NCBI RefSeq assembly: GCF_014648135.1
Contig: NZ_BMQN01000005.1
Location: 124,001 to 188,000, forward strand
DNA: 64,000 nt
Source of the DNA: Deinococcus sedimenti
Lineage (GTDB): Bacteria > Deinococcota > Deinococci > Deinococcales > Deinococcaceae
Reading direction: 5' to 3'
Part shown: piece by piece, positions 47,221 through 57,098 of the stretch
Layout: each line of letters starts with the position of its first letter
Numbering within the stretch: position 1 is the stretch's first letter
Notes under the pieces: generated by a model
The model's input: the letters and a program-made list of their open reading frames with translations, nothing else
Told to the model about the DNA's origin: nothing
Databases searched by the model: none
Program-made: the position numbers and the translations under genes

Positions 47221-48021
47221 TCAGGCCCCCCCGAATAGGCGGCGCAGCGCCGCCAGGAAACCCCGGTCCTCCTCGAACTTCGGATACGGGATGTCCTCAC
47301 CCTTCAGGCGCCGCGCCGTCGCCATGAACGCCTCGCCCGCCTTCGTCTTCCCGAGCACCGCCGGCTCCCCGACGTTCGTACTCACGATGATCCCCTCGTC
47401 CTCCGGGATGATCCCGATCGGCTTCACGCCCAGGATGTCCAGGATGTCCGCCTCCGACAGCATGTTCCCGCTCGCGACCATCTTCGGCCGCAGGCGGTTG
47501 ATGACCAGCCGGATCTCGTTGACCTGCTGCGCCTCCAGCAGCCCGATGATGCGGTCCGCGTCGCGCACGCTCGACACCTCGGGGTTCACCACGACCAGCG
47601 CCCCCTCGGCCGGCGCCGCCGCCGTCCTGAAGCCCGACTCGATGCCCGCCGGGGAGTCGATCAGGATGCGGTTGAAGCCCTCGTTCTCCACCAGGTCCCG
47701 CACCACCGTCTTGAACACCTCGGGATCCAGGGCGTCCTTGTCGCGCGTCTGAGAAGCGGGCAGCAGGAACAGGTTCTCCACGCGCTTGTCGCGGATCAGC
47801 GCCTGACTCATGCGGCACTTGCCCTCCAGCACGTCCACCAGGTCGAACACCACCCGGGATTCGAGGCCCATCACCACGTCGAGGTTGCGCAGACCCACGT
47901 CCACGTCGATCACGGCGACCTTCTCGCCGAGCTTCGCGAGGGCCGCTCCAATATTTGCGGTGGTCGTGGTTTTGCCCACGCCCCCCTTCCCGGACGTGAC
48001 GACAATCACCTTGGCATTCAT
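47221..48021 (-). CDS. minD: Septum site-determining ATPase MinD
   Basis: A 266-residue deviant-Walker ATPase: VVTSGKGGVGKTTTTANIG (signature Lys in KGGVGKT), VIDVDVGLRNLDVVMGLE, ILIDSPAGIES. The C-terminal amphipathic membrane helix is FLAALRRLFG. It positions the division septum with MinE. No minC gene is adjacent. TACACT lies 8 nt before the ATG. Confidence 0.95.
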   Translation of the reverse strand: MNAKVIVVTSGKGGVGKTTTTANIGAALAKLGEKVAVIDVDVGLRNLDVVMGLESRVVFDLVDVLEGKCRMSQALIRDKRVENLFLLPASQTRDKDALDPEVFKTVVRDLVENEGFNRILIDSPAGIESGFRTAAAPAEGALVVVNPEVSSVRDADRIIGLLEAQQVNEIRLVINRLRPKMVASGNMLSEADILDILGVKPIGIIPEDEGIIVSTNVGEPAVLGKTKAGEAFMATARRLKGEDIPYPKFEEDRGFLAALRRLFGGA

Positions 48022-48029
48022 GTCCCGGC

Positions 48030-48035
48030 AGTGTA
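48030..48035 (-). promoter_or_regulatory. -10 box for leaderless minD
   Basis: TACACT is 8 nt before the ATG at 48021; no Shine-Dalgarno. Confidence 0.45.
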
Positions 48036-48241
48036 GCGCGCCTGCGTGAGGGAACGTCGACGATCCTGAGCGGCCTCCGTCCGGGCGCCGGGCGGTGAAC
48101 CACACCGACAGCTGGAAGTCAAGTCAGTTCGGGACGCACCCGAACGGGGGGCGCTGCTACGCTCCACAGGGGTCAAGACATGAGCGTGTCATTCGCGTTC
48201 CATGAACCCCCAGCCCTGACGGCTGCTCCGGAGGCACCACC

Positions 48242-50089
48242 ATGAAGAAAACGGCTCTTGCCCTGCTGACCCTGACGACCACCCTCGTCGCCTGCAAACC
48301 CCCTCAGGCCCCGGACCCTCTGGCCCCCTTCACCGGCCAGAAACTGAACTGGACGACCTGCGACCCCACCGTGCTGGGAAGTGACGACACGAAGCTGTTC
48401 GCCACTCTGGGCAACCGCCTGAGCTGCGCCGACCTCAGCGTCCCGCTGGACTGGTCGAAGCCCACCGCCGGAAAGGCCAGCGTGTCCCTGATCCGCTACG
48501 CGGCCGAGGACAGCAAGAAGCGTCAGGGCTCAATCTTCTTCAACCCCGGCGGCCCCGGCGGGGACGGCCTGGCCTTCGCTCCTCTGTTCGGCTTCTACTG
48601 GTCAAACAGCGTCATCGACACGCCTGCGGCTGAGAACCTGAAAACCATGACTCAGCAGTTCGACCTGATCGGCTTCTCCCCGCGCGGCGTGGGCGCCAGC
48701 ACCCGCCTGAACTGCGGGACTAACGAACTGGGCGCCCCCATCCGCCCCCCCGCCACGGACCGCAGCGAGGCGAACGTCCAGGCGATGATCCGCGAAGGGA
48801 AACTGGTCGCCCTGGCCTGCCAGAAAAACCCCATCACGCCCTTCGTGAACACCGACGCCACCGCCCGTGACCTGAACCTCGCGCGGCAGCTCATGGGCGA
48901 CCAGAAACTGAACTACATCGGGTACTCGTACGGCACGTGGCTGGGCTCCTGGTACGCCAAGCTGTTCCCCGAGCACACCGGACGCATGCTGCTTGACGGC
49001 AACACGTCCTTCAACGCGCCCTTCGAGGAAACCTTCGGCTACCAGCCCATGGCCTTCGAACGGGACTTCCGCGACGCGGTCGCCCCGTACCTGGCGAGGC
49101 AGAACGCGTACTTCGGGCTGGGCGCCACCGGGGCCGACGTGTACGCTGCGCAGAACGCACTGGAAGCGAACCTGCGCTTCATCACCAGCCGCTACATCGC
49201 GCAGTTCATGTACGGCCGCGACAACCTGCCCCTGATCGGCGTCGTCCTGAAGCCCGCCACCGTGCTCAGTGGTCTGATCAAGGCCAACCCCACCGCCACG
49301 CCCGACCAGCTGGCCGCCCTGGCCCTGAAGCAGACGTACTTCCCTGACGCCGAGACCAACGACCTGGCCAAGCAGGCGGCTCTGACGTTCCTCCGAGTCC
49401 GTGAGACCGTGCGCAACCCCGTGCCGACCCCCGTCGAACTGGACGCTTCCTCCTCCGTGTTCACCGCCGTCACCTGTAACGACACCGCCTGGACCACCGA
49501 CCTGAGCGCCGCCCGCGCCCGCGACGAGCAGGACGCCAAGGCGTACCCGCTTCTGGGCGGATCCTCGGTCGCCAACGCCTGCTACCAGTGGAAGGGTGGT
49601 CCCAGCGTCAAGCAGCCCGCCATTCCCGCGAACATGCCGCCCGTCCTGATGCTCCAGAACGAACTGGATCCTGCCACCGCGCAGGAAGGCGCGCTGAAGG
49701 CCCTGAACAGCACGCCCAGCGCGAAGATGATCTTCATCGACGACGAGCCGCAGCACGCCGCGTTCCCGTACGGCACCGCCTGCGTGGATACGCCCATCAC
49801 CGAGTACTTCCTGACCGGCAAGATGCCTGCGGACAAGTTGAGCACCTGCGCGGCCCTGCCGCTGCCCGGCGAGAAGACCGTGGTGCCCGTCAAGACCCTG
49901 AACGTGCAGAGCGGCGCGCTGTGCTTCGCGCAGCCCAACCTGAGCAGCCTCTCGCTGCGCGAGCAGCGTCTGAGCTACGCCCAGCTGGAGATGCGCCGCA
50001 TCATCGACCGCACTACCCAGGGCCTGCTGGCGGGCCGCACGCTCCGCCCGGATCTGAACGGTCAGCTGACCGTCCGCGACTGCCAGTAA
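48242..50089 (+). CDS. Lipoprotein alpha/beta hydrolase (TAP-like tripeptidyl aminopeptidase)
   Basis: A 615-residue probable lipoprotein: lipobox LVAC with Cys18. The alpha/beta hydrolase core has oxyanion loop FFNPGGPGGDGL (99-110), FDLIGFSPRGVGAS, and nucleophile Ser229 in YIGYSYGTWLG. The C-terminal TAP-like domain has VLMLQNELDPATAQEGA (Asp) and EPQHAAFPYGTACVD (His). Many cysteines suggest disulfides. Related enzymes are secreted proline-type aminopeptidases. GGAGG precedes the ATG. Confidence 0.87.
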   Translation: MKKTALALLTLTTTLVACKPPQAPDPLAPFTGQKLNWTTCDPTVLGSDDTKLFATLGNRLSCADLSVPLDWSKPTAGKASVSLIRYAAEDSKKRQGSIFFNPGGPGGDGLAFAPLFGFYWSNSVIDTPAAENLKTMTQQFDLIGFSPRGVGASTRLNCGTNELGAPIRPPATDRSEANVQAMIREGKLVALACQKNPITPFVNTDATARDLNLARQLMGDQKLNYIGYSYGTWLGSWYAKLFPEHTGRMLLDGNTSFNAPFEETFGYQPMAFERDFRDAVAPYLARQNAYFGLGATGADVYAAQNALEANLRFITSRYIAQFMYGRDNLPLIGVVLKPATVLSGLIKANPTATPDQLAALALKQTYFPDAETNDLAKQAALTFLRVRETVRNPVPTPVELDASSSVFTAVTCNDTAWTTDLSAARARDEQDAKAYPLLGGSSVANACYQWKGGPSVKQPAIPANMPPVLMLQNELDPATAQEGALKALNSTPSAKMIFIDDEPQHAAFPYGTACVDTPITEYFLTGKMPADKLSTCAALPLPGEKTVVPVKTLNVQSGALCFAQPNLSSLSLREQRLSYAQLEMRRIIDRTTQGLLAGRTLRPDLNGQLTVRDCQ

Positions 50090-50197
50090 CCACTCACCTG
50101 TAATCCAGTTCCATCCCCCTGCAGCCCGTCACGGTAGAGTGGCGGGCTGAAATGCCGTGCCCCCGCCTAAGCGGGTGTGGCGTGGCGAGGAGTGAGC

Positions 50198-51688
50198 ATG
50201 ACGGAAGCAGTGAAGCCCGCCACGGCGGGCGCGAGGAAGGTGGGGTTCATCAGCCTGGGGTGCCCGAAGGCGCTGGTGGACAGCGAGCGGATCCTGACGC
50301 AGCTGCGCGTCGAGGGGTACGAGGTCGCGCCCAGTTACGAGGACGCCGACGCCGTGATCGTGAACACGTGTGGGTTCATCACGCCTGCCGTGGAGGAATC
50401 CCTGAACGCGATCGGCGAGGCGCTGGACGCGACGGGGAAGGTCATCGTGACCGGCTGCCTGGGTGAACGCCCGGAGAAGATCATGGAGCGCCATCCGAAG
50501 GTCGCGGCCATCACCGGCAGCGAGGCGGTGGATGACGTGATGGGGCACGTGCGGACCCTGCTGCCCATCGAGACGGACGCGTTCACGGGTCTGCTGCCGG
50601 TCGCGGCGCCCGGCATGCGCGCCGGGGCGGAACAGCCCGCCCGGGAGGACACCCGGCATGGGGACGTGTTCGCGCCCAGCGTGAAGCTCACGCCGCGTCA
50701 CTACGCGTACGTGAAGATCGCCGAGGGCTGCAACCACACCTGCTCGTTCTGCATCATCCCGAAACTGCGCGGCCTGCAGGTGTCGCGGGATGCGGGCGCG
50801 GTGCTGTACGAGTCGTTCCGGTTGATCGCGGGCGGCACGAAGGAACTCATGATCATCAGCCAGGACACCAGCGCGTACGGCGTGGACGTCCGCTACCGCG
50901 AGTCCGAATTCCAGGGTGAGCAGGTCCGCGCGCACCTGACGGACCTCGCCGTGAAGCTCGGGGAGATGGGCGCGTGGGTGCGCATGCACTACGTGTACCC
51001 GTACCCGCACGTCGAGAAGATCGTGGAACTCATGGCGCAGGGCAAGATCCTCCCGTACCTGGACGTGCCGCTGCAGCACGCCAGCCCGAAGGTGCTGCGC
51101 GCCATGCGCCGCCCCGGCGCGGGCAAGCAGCTGGACACCATCCGCCGCTGGCGCGAGATCTGCCCGGAACTCGTGATCCGCTCGACGTTCATCGTGGGCT
51201 TCCCCGGCGAGACGGAAGCGGACTTCCAGGAGCTGCTGACGTTCCTGGAGGACGCCCGCCTGGACCGCGTGGGCGCCTTCGCGTACAGCGACGTCGAGGA
51301 GGCGGACGCGAACGCGCTGCCCGGCGCGGTGCCACAGGAGGTCAAGGAGGAGCGCCTCGCGCGCTTCATGGAGGTCGCGCAGCGCATCAGCGCCGAGAAG
51401 CTCGCGGAGAAGGTCGGCACCGTCATGGACGTGATCATCGACGAGTTCAACGACGACGAGGACGACCAGCCCGGCACGAAGCTGATCGGCCGCACGAAGG
51501 GCGACGCGCCCGGCATCGACGGGCAGGTGTACGTGTACGCCGCCGACTTCGCCGGAGCCGTGAAGATCGGGGACATCGTCCGAGTGCGCATCGAGGACAG
51601 CGACGAGTACGACCTGTACGGCGAGGTCGTCGAGACGCCCGCGTGGCGCCCCAACGTGCCGCAGCTGGGGCACTTCGGCAAGCACTGA
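50198..51688 (+). CDS. rimO: Ribosomal protein uS12 methylthiotransferase RimO
   Basis: A 496-residue radical-SAM enzyme that methylthiolates an Asp of ribosomal protein S12. The N-terminal MTTase domain binds a 4Fe-4S cluster through Cys22 ([12 protein letters not shown]), Cys58 (VNTCGF) and Cys87 (TGCLGERP). The radical-SAM cluster is Cys178, Cys182, Cys185 ([17 protein letters not shown]). A C-terminal TRAM domain (about 430-490) carries the RNA/protein-binding surface. [12 protein letters not shown] distinguishes RimO from MiaB. GAGGAG precedes the ATG at 50198. Confidence 0.95.
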   Translation: MTEAVKPATAGARKVGFISLGCPKALVDSERILTQLRVEGYEVAPSYEDADAVIVNTCGFITPAVEESLNAIGEALDATGKVIVTGCLGERPEKIMERHPKVAAITGSEAVDDVMGHVRTLLPIETDAFTGLLPVAAPGMRAGAEQPAREDTRHGDVFAPSVKLTPRHYAYVKIAEGCNHTCSFCIIPKLRGLQVSRDAGAVLYESFRLIAGGTKELMIISQDTSAYGVDVRYRESEFQGEQVRAHLTDLAVKLGEMGAWVRMHYVYPYPHVEKIVELMAQGKILPYLDVPLQHASPKVLRAMRRPGAGKQLDTIRRWREICPELVIRSTFIVGFPGETEADFQELLTFLEDARLDRVGAFAYSDVEEADANALPGAVPQEVKEERLARFMEVAQRISAEKLAEKVGTVMDVIIDEFNDDEDDQPGTKLIGRTKGDAPGIDGQVYVYAADFAGAVKIGDIVRVRIEDSDEYDLYGEVVETPAWRPNVPQLGHFGKH

Positions 51689-51781
51689 AACCAATAACCA
51701 GGGGGGGTGGGCTGCCCGGGTGGCCTGCCCCTTCACCGTTTCCGGGCGGCAGCTCACGCGGGGATGGGGGAGACTGCGGGG

Positions 51782-52291
51782 GTGATCCGACTGCATTTCA
51801 ATCGACCCGGCAACCGCACGGGGCGGCAGCCGAGTACGTGGCTGCTGGACGTCCCGATCTTCACGGTCTGCCCGAACTGCGCCTTCACGCCGCATGAGGC
51901 GCTGCGGTACGTGGGGAGCCGTTACGGGTACGTGGGCGGGTTCACGTGCACCCAGTGCCGCGCGAAGGTGTCGATCACGGACGGCGACTGCCGCCCCCCG
52001 GTGCGCTTCACGGCCGACACGCCGGGCCACCCGCAGGTGTCGTTCGTGTACGAGGACGTGTACCGCCTGACCTGGGCGGACCTGGAACGCGCCGGGGCGC
52101 TGACCCGCACGCCCCTGATCCCGCCCGGCGAGAAGGGCTACGTGGACTTCGATGCCGCGCTGCGCGCCCTGGAGGTCGAGATCGCCCGCTTGGACCTCCC
52201 GCACGAGTCGGCCCCGCTGCCTGAGGGCGTGACGTGGGTACCCCTCCCGCTGCGGGCGTGGCTGGACGCGCTGCACACCCTGGGGGCGTGA
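51782..52291 (+). CDS. Zinc-ribbon-like protein of unknown function
   Basis: A 169-residue protein with two CxxC knuckles, Cys30/Cys33 (FTVCPNCAFTPHEAL) and Cys56/Cys59 (FTCTQCRAKVSI), forming a likely zinc ribbon. The rest (FVYEDVYRLTWADLERAG, FDAALRALEVEIARLDL) is unassigned. The start is uncertain: GTG at 51782 has GGGGGAG upstream, and ATG at 51764 is in frame. It sits between rimO and a P450 gene with no clear functional link. Confidence 0.65.
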   Translation: MIRLHFNRPGNRTGRQPSTWLLDVPIFTVCPNCAFTPHEALRYVGSRYGYVGGFTCTQCRAKVSITDGDCRPPVRFTADTPGHPQVSFVYEDVYRLTWADLERAGALTRTPLIPPGEKGYVDFDAALRALEVEIARLDLPHESAPLPEGVTWVPLPLRAWLDALHTLGA

Positions 52292-52411
52292 CGCTAGGGG
52301 TCTGACTGAGCCGGATTCATGCGAGGACTCGCCTGGCCTGCGCAGGGTGTACCGTGGATGGGTCAGCCCACATCTGTTCACGCTCCGCACCTGAGTTCAG
52401 GAGGCTTTCTC

Positions 52412-53737
52412 ATGACCACGGCCGCGTCCTCTCCTTCTCCTTCCGTCACTCCGGTCGCGCCGGGCCTGCCCCTGATCGGGAGTCTGCTGCCCATGATGCG
52501 GGACAGCGAGGCTTTCCTGACGACCCAGGCGGCGCGGCTGGGGCCGTGTTTCCGGGTGCGGGTGCTGAATCAGTCCATGGTGGTGCTGGCCGGTCCGGCC
52601 GCCGCGCAGGTCATGACCGACAACACGGGCGAGGTGGATGCGTGGCGCGTCTGGGAGGGCATCATCCGTGAGTTCGGCGGGCGGCAGGTCCTGACCATGC
52701 TGGAGGGTCCGGATCACCTCGCCTACCGCGCGGCGGCCCGGGCAGGATTCGCGAAGGGGCGCGTGCTGGAGGGCCTGCCGCAGGTGGTCGCCCTGACCCG
52801 TGAGGCGCTGGACCGCACGGCGCCGGGCGAGGTGCTGCGGGTCGTGCCGTTCGCGCAGCGGCTCGTGGCGGACTGCATCGGCACGCTGACGCTGGGCCGC
52901 ACGCCGGGCGCGCACCTGACGGACTTCATCACGTACTGGCACACGCAACTGGCGGTGCACCTGATCGGCTCGGCGCGTCCCGCGGCGCTGCGCCGGGCGG
53001 ATTACCTGCGCGCGAAGGCCAGCGCCCGCGCGTTCGCTCAGGAGGTGCTGCATCAGGACAGCGGTGAGCAGCCCTCCAGTTACGTGCGTGACCTGCGCCG
53101 CCTGCGGGACGCCCGCCCGGACCTGATGAACGACGAGGAACTGCTGTTCATGATGCTGATTCCCTACGTGGCCGGGCTGGACACGGTCGTGAACGTCCTG
53201 TCCCTGACGCTGTACGAACTGTACCGGCGGCCCGAGGTGCTGGCGCGGGTGCAGGCCGAGGCGCGGCCCGTCGTGGAGGCCGGACTGCCCGCCGAGCGCC
53301 TGCGGGACCTGAAGGTCCTGCACGCCGCCGTGCTGGAGGTCATGCGGCTGTACCCCATCGCGAACATCCTGCCGCGGTACGCCACGCGGGACTTCACCGT
53401 GCAGGGGCACGCGGTGCGGCAGGGCGAGCGGCTCCTGATGGCGCTGGCCACCTCGCAGCGTGACCCGGCGCTGTTCAGGAACCCGGAGCAGTTCGACGTG
53501 GACCGCTTCCTGCCGCCCCGCAGCGAGCACCGGCAGAAGGGCGCGTTCCAGCCGTACGGGGCGGGCGCGCACACCTGCCTGGGGGCGGGCATGGCCGAGG
53601 CGCTCCTGTCGTCGGTGCTGGCGGTGACCGTCACGCACGGCCAGTTCGAGCTGTTTCCACAGACCTTCCGCATGAAACCCTTCCACTCCGCGAACCTGTC
53701 CCCGGACGGCCGCCTGAGCCTGCGCCGCACGTCGTAG
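52412..53737 (+). CDS. Cytochrome P450
   Basis: A 441-residue heme monooxygenase. Heme loop FQPYGAGAHTCLGAGMAE with proximal Cys389, ExxR helix LEVMRLYPIANILPRYATRD, and I-helix PYVAGLDTVVNVLS (AGxDT-like, the second Thr replaced by Val). The N-terminus (APGLPLIGSLLPMMRDSEAF) has a proline-rich start but no membrane anchor, so it is soluble. AGGAGG lies 8 nt before the ATG. The redox partner is not encoded nearby; the substrate is unknown. Confidence 0.92.
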   Translation: MTTAASSPSPSVTPVAPGLPLIGSLLPMMRDSEAFLTTQAARLGPCFRVRVLNQSMVVLAGPAAAQVMTDNTGEVDAWRVWEGIIREFGGRQVLTMLEGPDHLAYRAAARAGFAKGRVLEGLPQVVALTREALDRTAPGEVLRVVPFAQRLVADCIGTLTLGRTPGAHLTDFITYWHTQLAVHLIGSARPAALRRADYLRAKASARAFAQEVLHQDSGEQPSSYVRDLRRLRDARPDLMNDEELLFMMLIPYVAGLDTVVNVLSLTLYELYRRPEVLARVQAEARPVVEAGLPAERLRDLKVLHAAVLEVMRLYPIANILPRYATRDFTVQGHAVRQGERLLMALATSQRDPALFRNPEQFDVDRFLPPRSEHRQKGAFQPYGAGAHTCLGAGMAEALLSSVLAVTVTHGQFELFPQTFRMKPFHSANLSPDGRLSLRRTS

Positions 53738-53801
53738 GCCGCCCGGGCTGGGAAACCCCAGAGGTCCGGGGCGGCGCGAGACACCCGTGAGGTTTGTTCC
53801 T

Positions 53802-53807
53802 TAGACT
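53802..53807 (+). promoter_or_regulatory. -10 box for leaderless prepilin peptidase gene
   Basis: TAGACT is 6 nt before the GTG at 53814. Confidence 0.5.
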
Positions 53808-53813
53808 GCCGGG

Positions 53814-54965
53814 GTGACCCCTGACGTCCTATTCGTGATTCTCGCCGGGATTCTCGGTCTGCTGGTGGGTTCGTTCTCGAACGTGCTCATCTGGCGCCTG
53901 CCGCGCGGGGAGAGTATCGCGTTCCCGCCCAGCCACTGCCCGAACTGCGACCACCGCCTGGGCGTGCTGGACCTCGTACCCGTGCTGTCCTGGCTGAGCC
54001 TGGGCGGGAAGTGCCGCTACTGCAAGGCTCCCATCAAGGCGCGGTACCCGGTCGTGGAACTGCTGACCGGGATCGGGTACGCGGCCATCGCGGCGCTGTT
54101 CCCGCCGCTGGTCGTGGGGTGGGGCGCGCTGGGCCTGATGGTGCTGTTCACGCTGCTGCTGGTGGGCAGCGCCATCGACCTGGACACGTACACCATTCCC
54201 GATGAGCTGACCCTGCCCGGCGTGGCGCTGGGCGTCCTGTTCGGCTTCCTGAATGGGCGTGCGGGCGTGGAGGGCCTGCCGGACCTCTCGGGCGCGGTGC
54301 AGGGGGCACTGCTGGGCGCCGGGGTGGTCGTGGCGATCAACCAGTTCGGGTCGTGGGTGATGCGCCGCTTCCGCGAGCGGTCCTGGCCGGAATTCCCCAT
54401 CGGGTACCAGCAGATCAGCCTCGCGCTGCTCGCGGGCGCGTGGCTGGGCCCGTGGTGGGGTGCCGGTGTGGGCCTGCTGTCCGCGCTGGTGAACGTCGCG
54501 GCGCGCCGCGTGATCCGCATCCCGGAACTGCTCACGCTGGGCGGGCTGCTGGTCAGCGTGACGCTCGGCAGCGCCGGGTACGGCCCCGGCATGATCCTGA
54601 TGGTGCAGGGCGCACTGGCGGCCGCCGGGGTGGTGTCGCTGATGTGCGGCGTGTACTGGTGGATCCACTGGCGCCGCCACCGCGAGGACGACGGCGCCAG
54701 CGACGACGCGAACGTGGACGCCAGCGCCATGGGCTTCGGCGACGTGAAACTCGCCGCCGTGATCGGCGCGTTCCTCGGCTGGGAGCGGCTGCTGCTGGCG
54801 CTGGTCGTCGCGGTGTTCGCCGGGGCGATCTTCGGGGTGGTGCAGCTCGCCGCGCGCCGCGAGAACCGCGTGAAGTTCGGGCCGTTCCTCGCGCTGGGCG
54901 CAGTGGTGGCCCTGCTGTGGGGCGGCACGCTGATCAGCAGTTACCGCGAGATGCTGGGCCTGTAG
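53814..54965 (+). CDS. pilD: Prepilin leader peptidase/N-methyltransferase
   Basis: A 383-residue inner-membrane aspartyl protease that cleaves and N-methylates type IV pilins and pseudopilins. The methylation-domain zinc site is Cys42/Cys45 (HCPNCDHRL) and Cys67/Cys70 (KCRYCKAPI). Peptidase aspartates are in AIDLDTYTIPDELTLPG (Asp122/Asp124 region) and MGFGDVKLAAVIGAFLGW. It has about eight membrane helices. A hydrophilic acidic insert (EDDGASDDANVDAS) precedes the second Asp, making it longer than the family's usual length. GTG start, leaderless. Confidence 0.92.
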   Translation: MTPDVLFVILAGILGLLVGSFSNVLIWRLPRGESIAFPPSHCPNCDHRLGVLDLVPVLSWLSLGGKCRYCKAPIKARYPVVELLTGIGYAAIAALFPPLVVGWGALGLMVLFTLLLVGSAIDLDTYTIPDELTLPGVALGVLFGFLNGRAGVEGLPDLSGAVQGALLGAGVVVAINQFGSWVMRRFRERSWPEFPIGYQQISLALLAGAWLGPWWGAGVGLLSALVNVAARRVIRIPELLTLGGLLVSVTLGSAGYGPGMILMVQGALAAAGVVSLMCGVYWWIHWRRHREDDGASDDANVDASAMGFGDVKLAAVIGAFLGWERLLLALVVAVFAGAIFGVVQLAARRENRVKFGPFLALGAVVALLWGGTLISSYREMLGL

Positions 54966-54995
54966 TGGACCGGGTGACGGTTGAAAGTTGAAAGA

Positions 54996-55027
54996 GGGGG
55001 GCCAGAGGATTCACACCTCTGGCCCCC
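54996..55027. terminator. Bidirectional terminator between pilD and a lipoprotein gene
   Basis: GGGGGCCAGAGG pairs with CCTCTGGCCCCC around a short loop. It lies between convergent stops at 54965 and 55044 and is preceded by the tandem GGTTGAAAGTTGAAAG. Confidence 0.8.
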
Positions 55028-55043
55028 TTCCTGTGGAGGTTGG

Positions 55044-55481
55044 TTACATCTTGACGGTGGTGCAGCTCACGCCCGCGTCGGCGGGGGTGCCCGCGGCGTC
55101 GCTGGCGGTGTGGATGTTGAAGTACGTGGCGTTCATGACGTCACCGGCGGCGGCGCTGCCGGAGAGCATCAGCATGCCCATGGCGTCACTGCGACCGACG
55201 ATCTTGCTGCTCATGATGGGCGCGCCGCCGCTGCTGCACGGGTCGGTGCTGGCGGTGCCCTGATTGTGGTAGTGCGCGACGTAGTAGGTGTTCGGGGCGA
55301 GGCCGCTGACCATGGCACTGGTCATGACGGTCATGCCGTCACGCTTGACGGTGACGTTGCCGCTGGAGTTCAGCGCGCCGCCCGCGGGCTGCTTGGCGAG
55401 GGTGTAGGTCATGGGGGCGTACATCATGGCGCAGGAACCGAGGGCGAGGGACATCGCGGACACGAGCAGGGTCTTTTTCAT
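55044..55481 (-). CDS. Small lipoprotein with a CHRD/Cu-Zn SOD-like beta domain
   Basis: A 145-residue exported protein with signal and lipobox (LALGSCAMM, Cys near 17). The mature part, ALNSSGNVTVKRDGMTVM, VSGLAPNTYYVAHYHNQG and KIVGRSDAMGMLMLSG, resembles CHRD and Cu-Zn superoxide dismutase-like beta-sandwiches, including the Gly-Leu-x-Pro-Asn-x-Tyr/His-x-x-His pattern. Two Cys (TDPCSS, GVSCTT) could form a disulfide. Enzyme activity is doubtful. GGAGG precedes the ATG at 55481. Confidence 0.7.
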   Translation of the reverse strand: MKKTLLVSAMSLALGSCAMMYAPMTYTLAKQPAGGALNSSGNVTVKRDGMTVMTSAMVSGLAPNTYYVAHYHNQGTASTDPCSSGGAPIMSSKIVGRSDAMGMLMLSGSAAAGDVMNATYFNIHTASDAAGTPADAGVSCTTVKM

Positions 55482-55602
55482 GTGGAACCTCCGTTGCACT
55501 GGTTTGAACGGGGCAGTGTGTGCCCACGCGCGCCCGCCAGAGTGTCAGTCTGCCCGCTTTGTGACGGGTCACTGAAGGCCCGCTGAAGCTCAGGTGCAGA
55601 CT

Positions 55603-55608
55603 TATACT
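55603..55608 (+). promoter_or_regulatory. Putative -10 box of the aldehyde dehydrogenase-mobA operon
   Basis: TATACT lies 44 bp before the ATG at 55653. A weak CTGAAG stands about 17 bp upstream in the -35 position. Confidence 0.4.
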
Positions 55609-55652
55609 GGGTTCAACCGCCCCGTGACGCCCTTCCCACCCGAGGTCCAACC

Positions 55653-57098
55653 ATGACGCAGACCCAGCCGCTCCCCACCGATCTTCAGGCGCTGTTCGAC
55701 CGTCAACGCGCGCACCGCTGGACGGTCGCGCAGAGCACCCCGGCGCAGCGGCAGGCGATCCTGCGCCGCCTGCACGACGCGGTCAGGGCCCACCGCGTCC
55801 ACCTCGCCGACGCGCTGAGCACCGACCTCGGCAAGAGCCGCGCCGAGGCCGAGATCACCGAACTGCACCCCGTCCTGGAGGAAATCCAGCACGCCATCCG
55901 CCGCCTGCCCCGCTGGATGGCGCCCCGCCGCGTCGACACCCCGGCCGTGCTGGCGGGCGCCCGCAGCGAGATCCACCCGCAGGCGCGCGGCGTCACGCTG
56001 ATCCTCAGCCCCTGGAACTACCCCGTGAACCTCGCCCTGGCGCCCATCGTGGCGAGCCTCGCGGCGGGGAACACCGTGATCCTCAAACCCAGCGAGAAGG
56101 CCCCCAACGTGGCCCGCGCGCTGCGGCAACTGCTGGAAGCCACCTTCGACCCCGCGCTGGTCGCCGTCGTGGAAGGCGACGCGGACACCGCCCGGCAGCT
56201 GACCGAACTGCCCTTCGACCACATCTTCTTCACGGGCAGCACCGCCGTCGGGAAACACGTCATGCGCGCCGCGAGCGCCAACCTGACCAGCGTCACGCTG
56301 GAACTGGGCGGCAAGAGCCCCGCCCTGATCGACCGCAGCGCCGACCTGAACCTGACCGCCGAACGGCTCGCGTGGGGCAAACTGCTGAACGCCGGGCAGA
56401 CCTGCGTCGCCCCCGACTACGTGCTGGTCCCCGAGGCGCAGCGGGACGCGCTGATCCTGCGCCTGGACGAGGTCATCGCCCGCCGCTACGGGGACCGCGC
56501 GTGGCTGCGCGCCGGACCCGACTACGGCCGCATGGTGGACGCCGCCAGCGTCGAGCGGCTGCACCACCTGACCCGCCAGAGCGTGCAGATGGGCGCCCGC
56601 ATCGCGCTGGGCGGCGAATTCAGCCCCGCCGAGCGGTTCATCGCGCCGACCGTCGTGACCGACGTCACCCCCGACATGCCCCTCATGCAGGAGGAACTGT
56701 TCGGCCCGGTCCTCCCGGTCCTCACGTACCGCTCGCTGGACGACGCCCTGAACCTCATCCGCCGCCTGGACGCCCCCCTGGCCCTGTACCTGTTCAGCGG
56801 CGACGACGCCGTCACCCGCCGCGTCCAGCGCGAGACGACCAGCGGCGGCATGGTCGTGAACGGCACCATCGTGCACCTCAGCAACCCACACCTGCCCTTC
56901 GGCGGCGTCGGCCCCAGCGGCATGGGCAGCTACCACGGCCAGCACGGCTTCCGCACCTTCAGTCACGAACGCGCCGTCCTGACCGAACCCACCCGGAGCC
57001 CCGTGCGGTTCACGTACCCGCCCTACGGCCGCCCCGGCCCGCGCCTGGTCGCGTGGGCCCTGCGCCTGCTCGAACGGCAGAGCGGCCCACGCGAATGA
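55653..57098 (+). CDS. Aldehyde dehydrogenase (class 3/fatty-aldehyde type)
   Basis: A 481-residue NAD(P)-dependent enzyme oxidising aldehydes to acids. Motifs: ILSPWNYPVNLALAPIVASL, KPSEKAPN, FFTGSTAVGKHVM, general-base Glu in LELGGKSPALID, catalytic Cys in LLNAGQTCVAPDY, and EELFGPVLPVL. The C-terminus LPFGGVGPSGMGSYHGQHGF with a basic tail is typical of class 3 enzymes. It overlaps mobA by ATGA. Confidence 0.93.
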   Translation: MTQTQPLPTDLQALFDRQRAHRWTVAQSTPAQRQAILRRLHDAVRAHRVHLADALSTDLGKSRAEAEITELHPVLEEIQHAIRRLPRWMAPRRVDTPAVLAGARSEIHPQARGVTLILSPWNYPVNLALAPIVASLAAGNTVILKPSEKAPNVARALRQLLEATFDPALVAVVEGDADTARQLTELPFDHIFFTGSTAVGKHVMRAASANLTSVTLELGGKSPALIDRSADLNLTAERLAWGKLLNAGQTCVAPDYVLVPEAQRDALILRLDEVIARRYGDRAWLRAGPDYGRMVDAASVERLHHLTRQSVQMGARIALGGEFSPAERFIAPTVVTDVTPDMPLMQEELFGPVLPVLTYRSLDDALNLIRRLDAPLALYLFSGDDAVTRRVQRETTSGGMVVNGTIVHLSNPHLPFGGVGPSGMGSYHGQHGFRTFSHERAVLTEPTRSPVRFTYPPYGRPGPRLVAWALRLLERQSGPRE

